The position numbers and the translations under genes were made by a program. DNA of 64,000 nt. It comes from Roseivirga sp. (GTDB taxonomy: Bacteria; Bacteroidota; Bacteroidia; Cytophagales; Cyclobacteriaceae). The notes under the pieces were generated by a model that did not search any database, had not been told where the DNA came from, and saw nothing but the letters and a program-made list of their open reading frames with translations. This document shows, piece after piece, positions 1 to 8,492 of this stretch (position 1 is its first letter; each line of letters starts with the position of its first letter). The stretch covers positions 124,001 through 188,000 of the forward strand of contig JAAWWF010000028.1 of assembly GCA_021404565.1 (NCBI GenBank). Reading direction: 5' to 3'.

Positions 1-1
1 G

Positions 2-436
2 GTCGCGGCCATCTACTTTGAACTGATCCATCAAAGGTTAGGCTTTGAGCCCATCAATGAGCATTACCGCCTTGTATTAAGTGTGGCCGTGACCACTACC
101 GTATGGATGGTGGTTACCTTTATGACCCGGCCTACGGACTCTAAGACTCTGGTCAGCTTCTACAATATGATCCGGCCCTCTAATGTTGGCTGGAAGAACT
201 TTATCAGCAGAGCACAGTCAGAAGGACATGAGATCAAAGAAGCCACTCAATCCCGACTATCGGTTGAAATCTATTCTATGCTCATAGGCTGCTTCACAGT
301 ATTCTCTGCTTTGTTTGGTACAGGATACCTGCTTTATGGAAAACTACAAATGGGCGCTCTCCTGATGGCCTTTACACTCATTGGGGGTGGATTGTTGATC
401 AGGGCCTGGAGAAAACTAAAATTTGACGAGGAATGA
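2..436 (+). CDS. Sodium:solute symporter family protein, C-terminal part
   Basis: The reading frame is open from the first bases of the window, so only the last 144 or so residues are present. The piece carries a TRPTD...FY..IRP...GW stretch, usual near the end of Bacteroidota SSS-family transporters, then two hydrophobic segments (about MLIGCFTVFSALFGTGYLLY and ALLMAFTLIGGGLLI) and a short basic tail. Such transporters import a sugar or other organic solute with Na+ across the inner membrane. The stop overlaps the start of the following ROK kinase by four bases (ATGA), so the two are probably translated together as an uptake-and-phosphorylation pair. The substrate cannot be told. The start lies outside the window. 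Confidence 0.75.
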   Translation, partial: VAAIYFELIHQRLGFEPINEHYRLVLSVAVTTTVWMVVTFMTRPTDSKTLVSFYNMIRPSNVGWKNFISRAQSEGHEIKEATQSRLSVEIYSMLIGCFTVFSALFGTGYLLYGKLQMGALLMAFTLIGGGLLIRAWRKLKFDEE

Positions 437-1410
437 CAAAGGTTGCCATAGGAATTGATATTGGAGGCACCAGCACCAAGCTTGGGGCTGTGGATGAGAA
501 TGGTCAGATCCATTTTCAATGCAGCCTCAGTACTGATAAGTATGCCGATTTCGAATCATTTACCAATGTAATTGCCAAAACCATCCGACATGAGCTGGAG
601 CAAGGTACCCAGTATCTGGAACTGGCCGGGATTGGTATAGGAGCACCACACGGTGTGCGTAGGAGAGGCACCATCGAGCATGCCGCCAACCTGCCCTGGT
701 CTGGGGTGCTACCCTTAAAAGAGTCTTTGGAAGACCTGTTGGGCATTGAAGTAATTGTCACCAATGATGCCAATGCGGCTGCCATGGGAGAGAAGGTTTT
801 TGGTGGAGCTAAGGGCATGGACGACTTTGTGATGATCACCCTGGGAACCGGTTTGGGCAGTGCCATCATTTCTAATGGAATGCTGATCGAGGGGATGGAT
901 GGCTTTGCCGGAGAGCTGGGCCATGTCACTTATAACCACATCAACGGTCGCTATTGCCGCTGTGGTCGCAGGGGTTGTTTGGAGACCTATGTATCTGCCA
1001 CAGGTATCAAAAGAACCATATTCAAACTCCTGGCCGATCATTTCGGCCCCAGTGAGCTAAGGGGTGTTAGCTTTGATGACCTGTCTACCAAAATGATCAG
1101 TGAATCAGCGCATAGGGGCGATCAGATTGCGTTGGAAGCCTTTGAATACACTGGTAAGATCCTTGGCTCAAAGCTGGCTGAAACAGTCCAGCACACCAAT
1201 CCTGAAGCTATTTTCTTATTGGGCGGTTTGGCCCAGGCCGGAGATTACATCTTTAAGCCTGCCAAAAAGTACCTGGATGAGAGTCTGCTTCATGTCTTCA
1301 AAGACAAGGTGCAGGTATTGCCATCAGAGCTTTTGGCAAATTCAGCACCTGTGGTAGGTGCCGCCAGTTTGGTCTGGCATAAGCATAACCACGAGCTGAT
1401 AGCGCAGTAG
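433..1410 (+). CDS. ROK family sugar kinase (glucokinase-like)
   Basis: A 325-residue cytosolic ATP-dependent sugar kinase of the ROK family. The phosphate-binding DIGGTSTK is at residues 9-16, the catalytic aspartate is in NDANAAAMGE (D112), the second phosphate motif is TLGTGLGSA (136-144), and the ROK zinc site is complete: GH at 163-164 and CRCGRRGC at 175-182. The length is normal for the family. Glucose, N-acetylglucosamine or N-acetylmannosamine are all possible substrates; the motifs do not separate them. The ATGA overlap with the upstream symporter suggests that it phosphorylates the imported sugar. Its TAG stop abuts a palindromic intergenic element. Confidence 0.9.
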   Translation: MTKVAIGIDIGGTSTKLGAVDENGQIHFQCSLSTDKYADFESFTNVIAKTIRHELEQGTQYLELAGIGIGAPHGVRRRGTIEHAANLPWSGVLPLKESLEDLLGIEVIVTNDANAAAMGEKVFGGAKGMDDFVMITLGTGLGSAIISNGMLIEGMDGFAGELGHVTYNHINGRYCRCGRRGCLETYVSATGIKRTIFKLLADHFGPSELRGVSFDDLSTKMISESAHRGDQIALEAFEYTGKILGSKLAETVQHTNPEAIFLLGGLAQAGDYIFKPAKKYLDESLLHVFKDKVQVLPSELLANSAPVVGAASLVWHKHNHELIAQ

Positions 1411-1707
1411 ACCCCTCAGTCCATTCAAATGCTTCTCAAATTTATAGTTTGTGCAAGGACAGGCTGTCCGCAGCAGGCGGGCTCCCTAAGGGGAACAAAT
1501 AGACTGTTTAATATTCTTGAATTTGAGAAAGGGGAGTAATGTGATTATTGAAGCTCCAATCTCCCCATTACACTTGTTCTTCAAAGTAGAGAGCTATGTA
1601 CCTGTTAAAAATAGTGTTTAGAATCTCTTAACAACTGCTCCCTTCCAAGGGGAGCTGTCCAAACGGTAGCTATGAATTTGAGAAAGAGCCGAGTGGACTG
1701 AGGTGTA
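1411..1707. repeat. Imperfect palindromic intergenic element between convergent stop codons
   Basis: The left end (about 1411-1447, beginning ACCCCTCAGTCCA and ending TCTCAAATTTATAG) is repeated in inverse orientation at about 1670-1706; 29 of 37 positions pair. Inside are a GC-rich hairpin (CTCCCTTCCAAGGGGAG near 1638) and another GAATTTGAGAAAG copy near 1518. It has no gene, and the small open frames in it are not credible. It fills exactly the space between the TAG stops of two convergent genes, so it may act as a two-way terminator. It resembles short non-autonomous repeats common between genes in Bacteroidota. Confidence 0.6.
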
Positions 1708-2046
1708 CTAAATCTCCTCCAACACAGAATTCCCTTCAGAACTATCACCCGAGGTCCATTGCCAGGACTCATGAAGTCTGATACGCCCATCGGCCAGTAT
1801 TTCCGGGGTTGACTGACAGATGCCAGTCATCAGAATGCCCTGCGTATTTACCTGGTGGTAACGCATATCAATCCGCCCATCATCAGCAACCAGACCAATC
1901 AGATGTCCTTCCAGAATGCCGTTGCCACTATACTGGCAAGTAAGCACATTGCCTTGCTGTTTGTACTGAAAGACCGTTTCAGCGTCTACTTCTCCATTGT
2001 CTGTATTGCTCACGGGACTAAATCGCTTACCGTTATAATTGATCAT
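1708..2046 (-). CDS. Small NAGS-like conserved protein
   Basis: A cytosolic protein of about 112 residues, matching a conserved family that databases often label N-acetylglutamate synthase; the true activity is uncertain. Recognisable family blocks in order are NYNGKRF, VSNTDNGEV, ETVFQYKQ, IDMRYHQVN, STPEIL, IRLHESWQWTSGD and a closing EEI. An ATG at 2091 would add 15 residues, but the family normally begins at MINYNGKRF, so I prefer 2046. The gene runs head-on toward the ROK kinase and its stop touches the palindromic element. I am confident of the family, not of the biochemical role. Confidence 0.75.
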   Translation of the reverse strand: MINYNGKRFSPVSNTDNGEVDAETVFQYKQQGNVLTCQYSGNGILEGHLIGLVADDGRIDMRYHQVNTQGILMTGICQSTPEILADGRIRLHESWQWTSGDSSEGNSVLEEI

Positions 2047-2193
2047 AACGCTAAAGTAATCAATTGAGAAGGATTGGTTGCTCATAAGCAATTCAGGACC
2101 AGACTGTAGTATTAAGTCTCATGGATCGAGTTTAGAGAGTTGTTTCCATGAAAAGTTTTCGACAAATTCTATCAGCATAGATTATATACCAGC

Positions 2194-3204
2194 ATGCCGA
2201 TAAAGAAGCTCTTGATTGTAATAGGCATTTTCACCTCGATGACCTGTATGGCACAGGCTTCTGGTGACCTGGTAAATCTTGATGAAGTGGATCGAATCCG
2301 CATTATTGACTTTCAGAACTTTAATTTCTCCTGGTCATGTGGAAGGACCTATGAGATCGTCAAAAGGAATGGAGAATTCCGTATGGAACTGACAGATCAA
2401 TTCAGGAGTCCCATCTCAGATTCATCTCTGGTTTCAATACCACAAATTGATACGTTGGATGTCCGGGGACTAGGGCTCTTCGATGTTGCAAAGGTTCTGA
2501 TTCGTGCAAATCCGGATATTGGTGGAGGTGCATTAGGCTTGGCCAACTATGTCATATGGAAGAAACACATGATTGGTAATGACCCCCAGGCCCGAATAGC
2601 TGTAGATAGTTTTCGGAGTGACCGACTCTTGGCTCTAGTCGATGCCATCAATGATCAAAAATCCAGGAGCTTTGTGACAATTGTTGAAAACCTGGGGATG
2701 GACTCAGAGTGGGTAAGTAAAAATGCATCGAGACTCTTCGATAGTTATAAACTGCCCGATGTGGAGCCAACAGACAAGCAGAGAGATTACTGTCTTTCTT
2801 GTTTTTTAGATAAGAGAAAGGTGATTACTGCAGGGCTTTTATTGGTTGGGGGGCATAATTCTTCAGATTATCCCTATATGGAAATTCAATTTATCCAGTC
2901 AGGAGACACTTTGACTTTTTCTACAGACAACCCCTATCCTTTAAGTATGCCCTGGATGTTGAATGACTCAATCAAATACTATAATCCTAAAATTTCGATA
3001 CTGCTGGCGGATATATTGCCTGATTTGATCTACTCAAATAAGACAAGACTTTCCGGGGATTATACGGCTTTTACAAAGTATAAATCCGTGGAAGAAATAT
3101 TCACCAAACGGATGCTCTATAGATTTTGCACCGAGTTTAAAGGGAAAAAGAAGAGAAGAAAGCGGGTTTACATTGACGTAGAAAAGGTAGATGAGAAACA
3201 CTGA
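2194..3204 (+). CDS. Secreted protein of unknown function
   Basis: A 336-residue protein I do not recognise. It has a clear signal peptide (hydrophobic residues 5-18, likely cleavage after MAQA), so it is exported. The body is mixed alpha/beta with aromatic and acidic residues. A CLSC pair lies near residues 203-206 and a single cysteine in WSCG near residue 48. The last 25 residues are strongly basic (KGKKKRRKRV). Length and composition look like a real gene. It is followed closely by a decayed secreted-protein gene on the same strand. Confidence 0.55.
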   Translation: MPIKKLLIVIGIFTSMTCMAQASGDLVNLDEVDRIRIIDFQNFNFSWSCGRTYEIVKRNGEFRMELTDQFRSPISDSSLVSIPQIDTLDVRGLGLFDVAKVLIRANPDIGGGALGLANYVIWKKHMIGNDPQARIAVDSFRSDRLLALVDAINDQKSRSFVTIVENLGMDSEWVSKNASRLFDSYKLPDVEPTDKQRDYCLSCFLDKRKVITAGLLLVGGHNSSDYPYMEIQFIQSGDTLTFSTDNPYPLSMPWMLNDSIKYYNPKISILLADILPDLIYSNKTRLSGDYTAFTKYKSVEEIFTKRMLYRFCTEFKGKKKRRKRVYIDVEKVDEKH

Positions 3205-3245
3205 ACCAGGGACTTAGCACCTTTTGGGTGTTATTAAGAATAAGA

Positions 3246-3751
3246 ATGAGAGTCATCGTAATCGCAATTTTTGGAATGCTCCTCTTTGCTTATCAAAGCA
3301 TGGCTTGCAGTTGCGACTGTAAGGGAGATTGTTCCTTTAGTGAAATTTCTAAAAAAGCAGAATTTGTGGCGCTGGTAAGGGTAATCTCTTAAGATGAGTT
3401 TATCGAGGATGAAATCCTTGGCTATGAAGGTAAGATGCCCTTGTCAATGACCGTTGAAGTTGTTAAGATGTACAAGGGAAAGGAGGAAAGAAGCAGGTTT
3501 AGAATTTGGGGTGATGACGGAGCTCTGTGTAGACCTTATATCCCAATTTCAAGATAGGTGAATACTTTCTGATAGCTCCAAACAAAATTACCTCGGAGAA
3601 TGACGGAGGCGAATCTCCGGGAGATTATACTTTTTTCGCCTGTAATACAGACTACCTCAAAGTGGATAAGAGCACAAGTATCGCCACCGGAAAATATTCA
3701 AAAAGGAAATCAAAAATCTCACTGAGTGAATTCGAAAAGAAGCTGAAGTAA
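3246..3751 (+). pseudogene. Decayed small secreted protein, NTR/TIMP-like
   Basis: An ATG at 3246 opens a signal peptide ending ...SMAC, followed by SCDCKGDCSFSEI. The frame then meets an in-frame TAA at 3390-3392, continues in the same frame (DEFIEDEILGYEG...RIWGDDGALCRPYI) and shifts at about 3543-3550 into another frame (NFKIGEYFLIAP...) that runs to a TAA at 3749-3751. Joined, it would be about 168 residues. The pattern of an N-terminal CxC, a VEVVKMYKG strand, a central cysteine and a GEYFLIA strand resembles bacterial NTR/TIMP-like secreted proteins. At least two lesions make it a pseudogene, unless they are sequencing errors. Confidence 0.6.
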
Positions 3752-3904
3752 TTTTCATGAGCAGCTTACACAAAGCTCGATGCATGTTCTTTGGATGGAT
3801 CAAGTGGTTATATATCGGCCGCATATCTGATCGTCCAATCACCAATTGCCTCAAGCCCGTCAACTAGTCACCAATAACCATTAACTGATTGCCAATAACC
3901 ACAC

Positions 3905-4423
3905 CTAGCCATTCACAAAACCCAGAATAATATCCTCCATATTCTGTCCTGGTCTTAGCCTTTCCACAAAGCGACCAATCTCTACATCATCACGATAAAA
4001 GATAATGGTAGGTACCCTGGTTACACCAAAACGCGTTTGCTCATTGTTGGGGCCATGCTTTCTTCTGTCAAGTGCCCATACCTGCAGCTTTTCTTCATCA
4101 AAACCCATTGTATCCATAATCTTGTAAAAGACAGGCACGTTACGTTTACTATCGCCACACCAGGTAGCCATCAACAGTTTCACTGTGATTCCGTCCAGTG
4201 AGCCTTCCTTGCAGGTTGAGAGTTTCTGCTTGTCCGGTTGATATCGGTTATAGTTAGCCGAAAACCAGCTGTTATAGCTGCCTGAGCTAAGGCCCTCTCG
4301 GTTGATTTCTCCGTACAGGTAAGTGAGGCCGTTAACCGTTACTTCTTTGTTCATCTCGGCTTCTGGGCCAGAGATAAAAGCTGCCATAGTGAGCAGAGAT
4401 AATGAAATTAGAAAAGTCTTCAT
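3905..4423 (-). CDS. Exported thioredoxin-like protein with CxxS active site
   Basis: A 172-residue protein with a signal-like N-terminus (MKTFLISLSLLTMAAFISG) and a thioredoxin fold. The active-site position reads TWCGDSKR (W88, C89, S92), so the second cysteine is replaced by serine. The cis-proline motif is present (VTRVPTIIF). CxxS proteins cannot make an internal disulfide and usually act as isomerases, mixed-disulfide traps or reductases needing a partner. It is probably periplasmic. It stands alone on the minus strand, divergent from a LytS-type kinase across about 205 bases. The ATG at 4423 directly precedes the signal peptide. Confidence 0.75.
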   Translation of the reverse strand: MKTFLISLSLLTMAAFISGPEAEMNKEVTVNGLTYLYGEINREGLSSGSYNSWFSANYNRYQPDKQKLSTCKEGSLDGITVKLLMATWCGDSKRNVPVFYKIMDTMGFDEEKLQVWALDRRKHGPNNEQTRFGVTRVPTIIFYRDDVEIGRFVERLRPGQNMEDIILGFVNG

Positions 4424-4628
4424 AGCATGTTTTTCTGCTAAGAAGACTTATGATTTTAACGCCTGTGAATATTCTCTATCCAAAACCGCCTATGGTCTAC
4501 AATGAGCCTTGTATGCTCTATGAAGTCACTTTTTGGGATGAGTTGTACGTTGGTAGAGTCGAAAATGTCGTTGATAGATTGCATATTGCCGGACGTCTGA
4601 AATGCACTAAATTCACATTCAGAGATTT

Positions 4629-5666
4629 ATGCCCAAACCACCCTTACAAACTCTTCTGACTCATCGGATTACCCTGAATATCATCTTCTGGATTTCTTAT
4701 TTCGTATACCCATTTTTAAGATTTCGCTATACAGGAGAGCACACCATCACGGTAGAAGAAGTTGTCTTTTACCTTCTTTTTTATGGCGCTATACTTTACA
4801 CCAACAACCTGTATCTGCTACCGAAATATCTGAAGAGCAGGAAGTTTAAAGAATACGCCTTAATAGTCGTTCCGGTGGTACTGGCTGCGGCCATCCTGGA
4901 AAGCTATGTGAACAAAACATTGCTCAAAACCTGTGAATGTGAAGGTCCCAACTCCACTTATGTTATCTATAATTTCATCCATTTAGGCAGCATTATGGTC
5001 ATTTTTGGAGCGGTACACATTTTCAGACACCTCAATGAAAATCTCAGGGCTTATGAAAAATCTGAAAATGCCCGACTTGAAACCGAGCTGAAGTTTCTGA
5101 AATCTCAGGTGAATCCACACATGCTCTTCAACAGCCTGAACAGCATCTACTCTTATGCCCTGGAGAACTCCAAACGAGTACCTGATATGGTTATCAAGCT
5201 CTCTGAGATATTGCGTTATATGCTGTATGAATGTGACAAGCCGCTGGTACCACTAGAGCGGGAGATAGGTTATTTAAAAGATTATGTGGCGTTACAGCAA
5301 ATGCGATTGGAAGATATCAAAGTAGATTTTCAGATAGTTGGCTCGGTAAATCAGCTTCAGCTGGCACCCATGATTTTTATCGCCTTTGTTGAAAATGCCT
5401 TTAAGTACGCGAGCCAGACTCCTGATGACAAAGCAAAAGTGAAGGTATGGCTCTCTCTTGACGGACGTGAGCTCCATTTCTATTGTGAGAATAGCTTTGA
5501 GTCTAAGGCGGAAACTGAGTCTGGGGGTCTCACTGAAAGCGGTGGGCTGGGGATTAAGAATGCCCGGGCCATTTTGGATATTAGCTATCCCAACAAGCAT
5601 AATTTGACAATTAAAGAGGAGAGTGGCTTATTTAGAGTAGATTTAAGGATTGACCTTTCCGCATGA
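4629..5666 (+). CDS. LytS-type sensor histidine kinase
   Basis: A 345-residue inner-membrane kinase. Four hydrophobic segments fill residues 12-135 with little between them, so the input domain is the membrane itself. A short coiled linker leads to the His_kinase domain: LKFLKSQVNPHMLFNSLNSI with phospho-acceptor H164, the N-box IAFVENAFKYA and the G-box GLGIKNARAIL. The usual NPHFLFN reads NPHMLFN here. The stop overlaps the LytTR regulator start by four bases (ATGA), fixing them as a coupled pair. A second similar pair lies head-on downstream. Confidence 0.9.
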   Translation: MPKPPLQTLLTHRITLNIIFWISYFVYPFLRFRYTGEHTITVEEVVFYLLFYGAILYTNNLYLLPKYLKSRKFKEYALIVVPVVLAAAILESYVNKTLLKTCECEGPNSTYVIYNFIHLGSIMVIFGAVHIFRHLNENLRAYEKSENARLETELKFLKSQVNPHMLFNSLNSIYSYALENSKRVPDMVIKLSEILRYMLYECDKPLVPLEREIGYLKDYVALQQMRLEDIKVDFQIVGSVNQLQLAPMIFIAFVENAFKYASQTPDDKAKVKVWLSLDGRELHFYCENSFESKAETESGGLTESGGLGIKNARAILDISYPNKHNLTIKEESGLFRVDLRIDLSA

Positions 5667-6364
5667 ACTGCCTGATTATAGAAGACGAAAAGCCCGCCCA
5701 ACGGGTACTGGAGCAGTTTATTAAAAACAGTCCTGGACTGGTGCTCTCCGGTACCTATAAAACGGCCATGGATGCACAGGCAAAACTCAACCAGGGAGGG
5801 GTTGACCTGTTGTTTTTAGACATTAATCTGCCGCTCATTTCTGGCATTGCTCTCTTGAAGAGCTTGAAGAACCCTCCTCTGGTAGTGGTTACGACTGCCT
5901 ACTCAGAATATGCCCTCGAGAGTTTTGAACTCGATGTTGTCGATTACCTATTAAAACCTTTTTCATTTGAGCGTTTTGTCAAGGCTACAAATAAAGCTTT
6001 CAAACTTAAAGGAGCCGAAGAAAACACTTCACATGCTATATCACAAGAGGTTAATAGCGAGCAGGTTATCGTGAATGTTGATAAAGTATTGTACAAGCTT
6101 AATCTCTCTGATATTTGCTATGTGGCATCGGATAAGGACTATGTGTGCATTTATACAGCACAGCGTAAATATGTCTTCCTGGATAGCCTCAAAAACTGGG
6201 AGGAAAAACTAAAAGACAAGGGGTTTTGTCGCATCCATAAATCTTACCTGGTTAACCTTGGGCATATAGCGAAAGTAGAGGGTAATACCATTTGCCTTGA
6301 CAAGCTGGAATTGCCTATAGGCCGTAGTTACCGCAGCCGCTTTATGGCCGCTTTTGTTAGTTAG
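5663..6364 (+). CDS. LytTR-family response regulator
   Basis: A 233-residue response regulator. The receiver domain (1-115) has the acidic pocket EDE (7-9), phospho-acceptor D53 in LFLDINLP and the conserved lysine in DYLLKPF. The C-terminal LytTR DNA-binding domain (about 135-230) has the family block FCRIHKSYLVNLGHI and ends with PIGRSYRSRF. It overlaps its kinase by four bases and is the last gene of the unit. It should bind promoter repeats when phosphorylated; targets are not visible here. Confidence 0.9.
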   Translation: MNCLIIEDEKPAQRVLEQFIKNSPGLVLSGTYKTAMDAQAKLNQGGVDLLFLDINLPLISGIALLKSLKNPPLVVVTTAYSEYALESFELDVVDYLLKPFSFERFVKATNKAFKLKGAEENTSHAISQEVNSEQVIVNVDKVLYKLNLSDICYVASDKDYVCIYTAQRKYVFLDSLKNWEEKLKDKGFCRIHKSYLVNLGHIAKVEGNTICLDKLELPIGRSYRSRFMAAFVS

Positions 6365-6506
6365 TTTTTATTGAATAATTGTCAATGGTAATTGGCAACT
6401 CCTTCTTTCCAACCCTGAAGTATGAAGGATCTAAAGAAGGGTATTCAAACTTTGGAGTGAATAGACTCTTCGCTGCGCTCAGAGTAGGAATAGGAGGGAA
6501 CAGAGC

Positions 6507-7220
6507 CTACTTCAGTCGCTCAGTAACCTCCATTTTGTAGTTACCACCGATGGGTATTTCCACAGGACCAATTTCGATATCCGTGGCAGTGAAGGCTGTG
6601 ATATGCTGTTGATTAACAATGTAAGAGCGATGCACTCGCATGAAAGCATCAGGAAGCTTTTCCATAAACTCACCAATCTTTTCTTTGGTCACCAATGAGC
6701 CCTCTTTTAAGTGTAGCCTTAGGTAATCTTTGAGGCTTTCTATATACAATATGTCTCCAAAAAGTACCTTATGGTGCTTTTTGTTAACGTTTATATAGAT
6801 GTGCGGAGCGTCTTGATTTGACACAACCGGAGCTGGCATCTGAACTTGGGGAGAAGTACTTCCTGTGGTCAATTCCATGTATTTGCTAATCGACTTAAAG
6901 AATCTTTCGAAGGTGATAGGCTTCAGCAGATAGTCAACAATATTCAGTTCATAGCCCTCCATGGCATAATCTCGATAGGCAGTGGTGAAGATCACTTTGG
7001 GAGGGTTTGGTAGAGATTTTAAGAATTCCACTCCTGTCAGCATCGGCATTTGAATATCCAGAAAGAGCAGATCTATCTTCTTTGTTTTCAACACCTCGAA
7101 GGCATCCAATGCATTATCACAGGTAGCTGATAGCTCCAGCAGAGATACCTGCTCTACATGCGATTTTAATAGCTGAATCGCCAGGGGCTCATCATCCACA
7201 ATCAAACACTGCGTTTTCAT
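6507..7220 (-). CDS. LytTR-family response regulator
   Basis: A 237-residue receiver plus LytTR protein. The acidic pocket is DDE (9-11), the phospho-acceptor D55 in LFLDIQMP and the lysine in DYLLKPITF. The DNA-binding half carries FMRVHRSYIVNQQHI and ends PIGGNYKMEV. A proline-rich linker near residues 125-140 separates the domains. Its start overlaps the stop of its kinase (7217-7220). It runs toward the other LytTR gene, leaving only 142 bases between the two stops. The receiver is close to that of the neighbouring regulator, suggesting paralogues. Confidence 0.9.
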   Translation of the reverse strand: MKTQCLIVDDEPLAIQLLKSHVEQVSLLELSATCDNALDAFEVLKTKKIDLLFLDIQMPMLTGVEFLKSLPNPPKVIFTTAYRDYAMEGYELNIVDYLLKPITFERFFKSISKYMELTTGSTSPQVQMPAPVVSNQDAPHIYINVNKKHHKVLFGDILYIESLKDYLRLHLKEGSLVTKEKIGEFMEKLPDAFMRVHRSYIVNQQHITAFTATDIEIGPVEIPIGGNYKMEVTERLK

Positions 7221-8305
7221 AGGGCTGCCAATTGAATTTCAAGGTCTACGGAATAATATCCCTCTTTTTCGGTGATCTCCAAAGAATAAGCCCCGGGATA
7301 GATAAGCTCAAGCTGTCTTTTAATATTAGAAACGCCTATTCCTTCTTTGTATCTGGCCGGATCGGCCTGCACTTTTTCCGGCTTGGTATTGAATACCCGG
7401 GCCTTAAGCACATTATCCTTTACCCCAATATGGATCTCAATCCGGGGTTTCCTGATTGCAGCACTTGCACCATGTTTAAAAGCATTTTCTACCAGTGACA
7501 GCAATATCAAAGGGGCTATAGGAGTTTCCGGTTTATCTATCTGCTGGTCAAAACTGAATTCCAGACGGTCTCCATATCGGAGTCTTTCCAGATCGATATA
7601 GTTGTTCAAAAGCTTGATTTCCTTGTGTATGGGTACCTGCTTGTCGTTGCACTGATAGAGCATATAATCAAGCATTTCAGAAAGCTTTATCACTGTAGTA
7701 GGGGCCAAATCCGATTTCTGTAAGGTGAGCGTATACAGGTTATTCAGGGTATTGAACAGAAAGTGAGGGTGAATCTGGGCTTTCAGAAAGTTCAGCTCAG
7801 CTACATGCTTTTCCTTTTCAAGTCGTTCGGCCTTCTGTCTTTCCTCCAGGTGTTGCTTGAGTATTTTAACAGTGGCCATCAGCGAAGCACCCAGGGCAAT
7901 GGTGAAGAAGTAATTTTGAATGAGTCGGTCAATGGAGACCAGAACAATGGCCCACATGCCGGGAAAAGGCCGGTCAATGCCAAGTAAGGGTTCCGATACA
8001 TAAACCGTAAGCATACGCGCCAGTACTGTAAATACATAGATGCTGATGATAAAGGAAACCGCAAACTGCCAGTATTTCTTCTTGTAGATATATCTGGGAA
8101 TCTGATAATAGGTAAGAAAATAGGACGCCCCTATAATGGGAGGAAACAGCACAATGTTGTTCAGAAAACTATACCAAAAAGAACCCTGTGTGTGGAAAAG
8201 TACCCTGGAGTACAGTAGCAGCATGGCTATCCAGAAGAGAGTATGAGTAAGCACACGCCTGGCCAGAAATCTGTCGAGCAGAGAAGGGGTGTTGGATGAA
8301 TTCAC
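7217..8305 (-). CDS. LytS-type sensor histidine kinase
   Basis: A membrane kinase with four hydrophobic segments in its first half, a coiled linker (LKQHLEERQKAERLEKEKHV) and a His_kinase domain containing FLKAQIHPHFLFNTLNNLYTL, N-box LLSLVENAFKHGA and G-box GIGVSNIKRQLEL. I chose a GTG at 8305, giving about 362 residues starting VNSSNTPSLLDRFLARR. An ATG at 8374 would add 23 residues lacking the usual character of this family. The phospho-histidine is 204 in the longer numbering. The stop overlaps the regulator start by four bases. The input signal is unknown. Confidence 0.87.
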   Translation of the reverse strand: MNSSNTPSLLDRFLARRVLTHTLFWIAMLLLYSRVLFHTQGSFWYSFLNNIVLFPPIIGASYFLTYYQIPRYIYKKKYWQFAVSFIISIYVFTVLARMLTVYVSEPLLGIDRPFPGMWAIVLVSIDRLIQNYFFTIALGASLMATVKILKQHLEERQKAERLEKEKHVAELNFLKAQIHPHFLFNTLNNLYTLTLQKSDLAPTTVIKLSEMLDYMLYQCNDKQVPIHKEIKLLNNYIDLERLRYGDRLEFSFDQQIDKPETPIAPLILLSLVENAFKHGASAAIRKPRIEIHIGVKDNVLKARVFNTKPEKVQADPARYKEGIGVSNIKRQLELIYPGAYSLEITEKEGYYSVDLEIQLAAL

Positions 8306-8492
8306 TGATCTAAAATAGATACAAATTCCCTCAGTCAGGGCAATTGTCGACCAAATCGATTTTGCACATGCCAAATCAGCCTTAGCTCATGCCGGGTCAA
8401 ACAGGGCAGCAACAGGTAAGTTTCAGGCCCTGGCAAAGCCTGCTTGGTCGACTAAGCAAAAATTGCCTTGGTTCACTCTTTAGATTAGGGAT

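Noticed and set aside
3657-3863. Minus-strand open frame of 68 codons
   Set aside because: It overlaps the decayed NTR-like gene on the other strand and has no family features.
3838-3904. Short CCAATNACCA-like repeats between the decayed gene and the CxxS thioredoxin
   Set aside because: The units are short and irregular and do not form a credible array.
4450-4659. Plus-strand open frame before the LytS kinase
   Set aside because: It overlaps the kinase start in another frame and shows no recognisable domain or signal.
6465-6485. Small hairpin ACTCT...AGAGT between the two convergent LytTR genes
   Set aside because: Five-base arms without a T tract are too weak to call a terminator.
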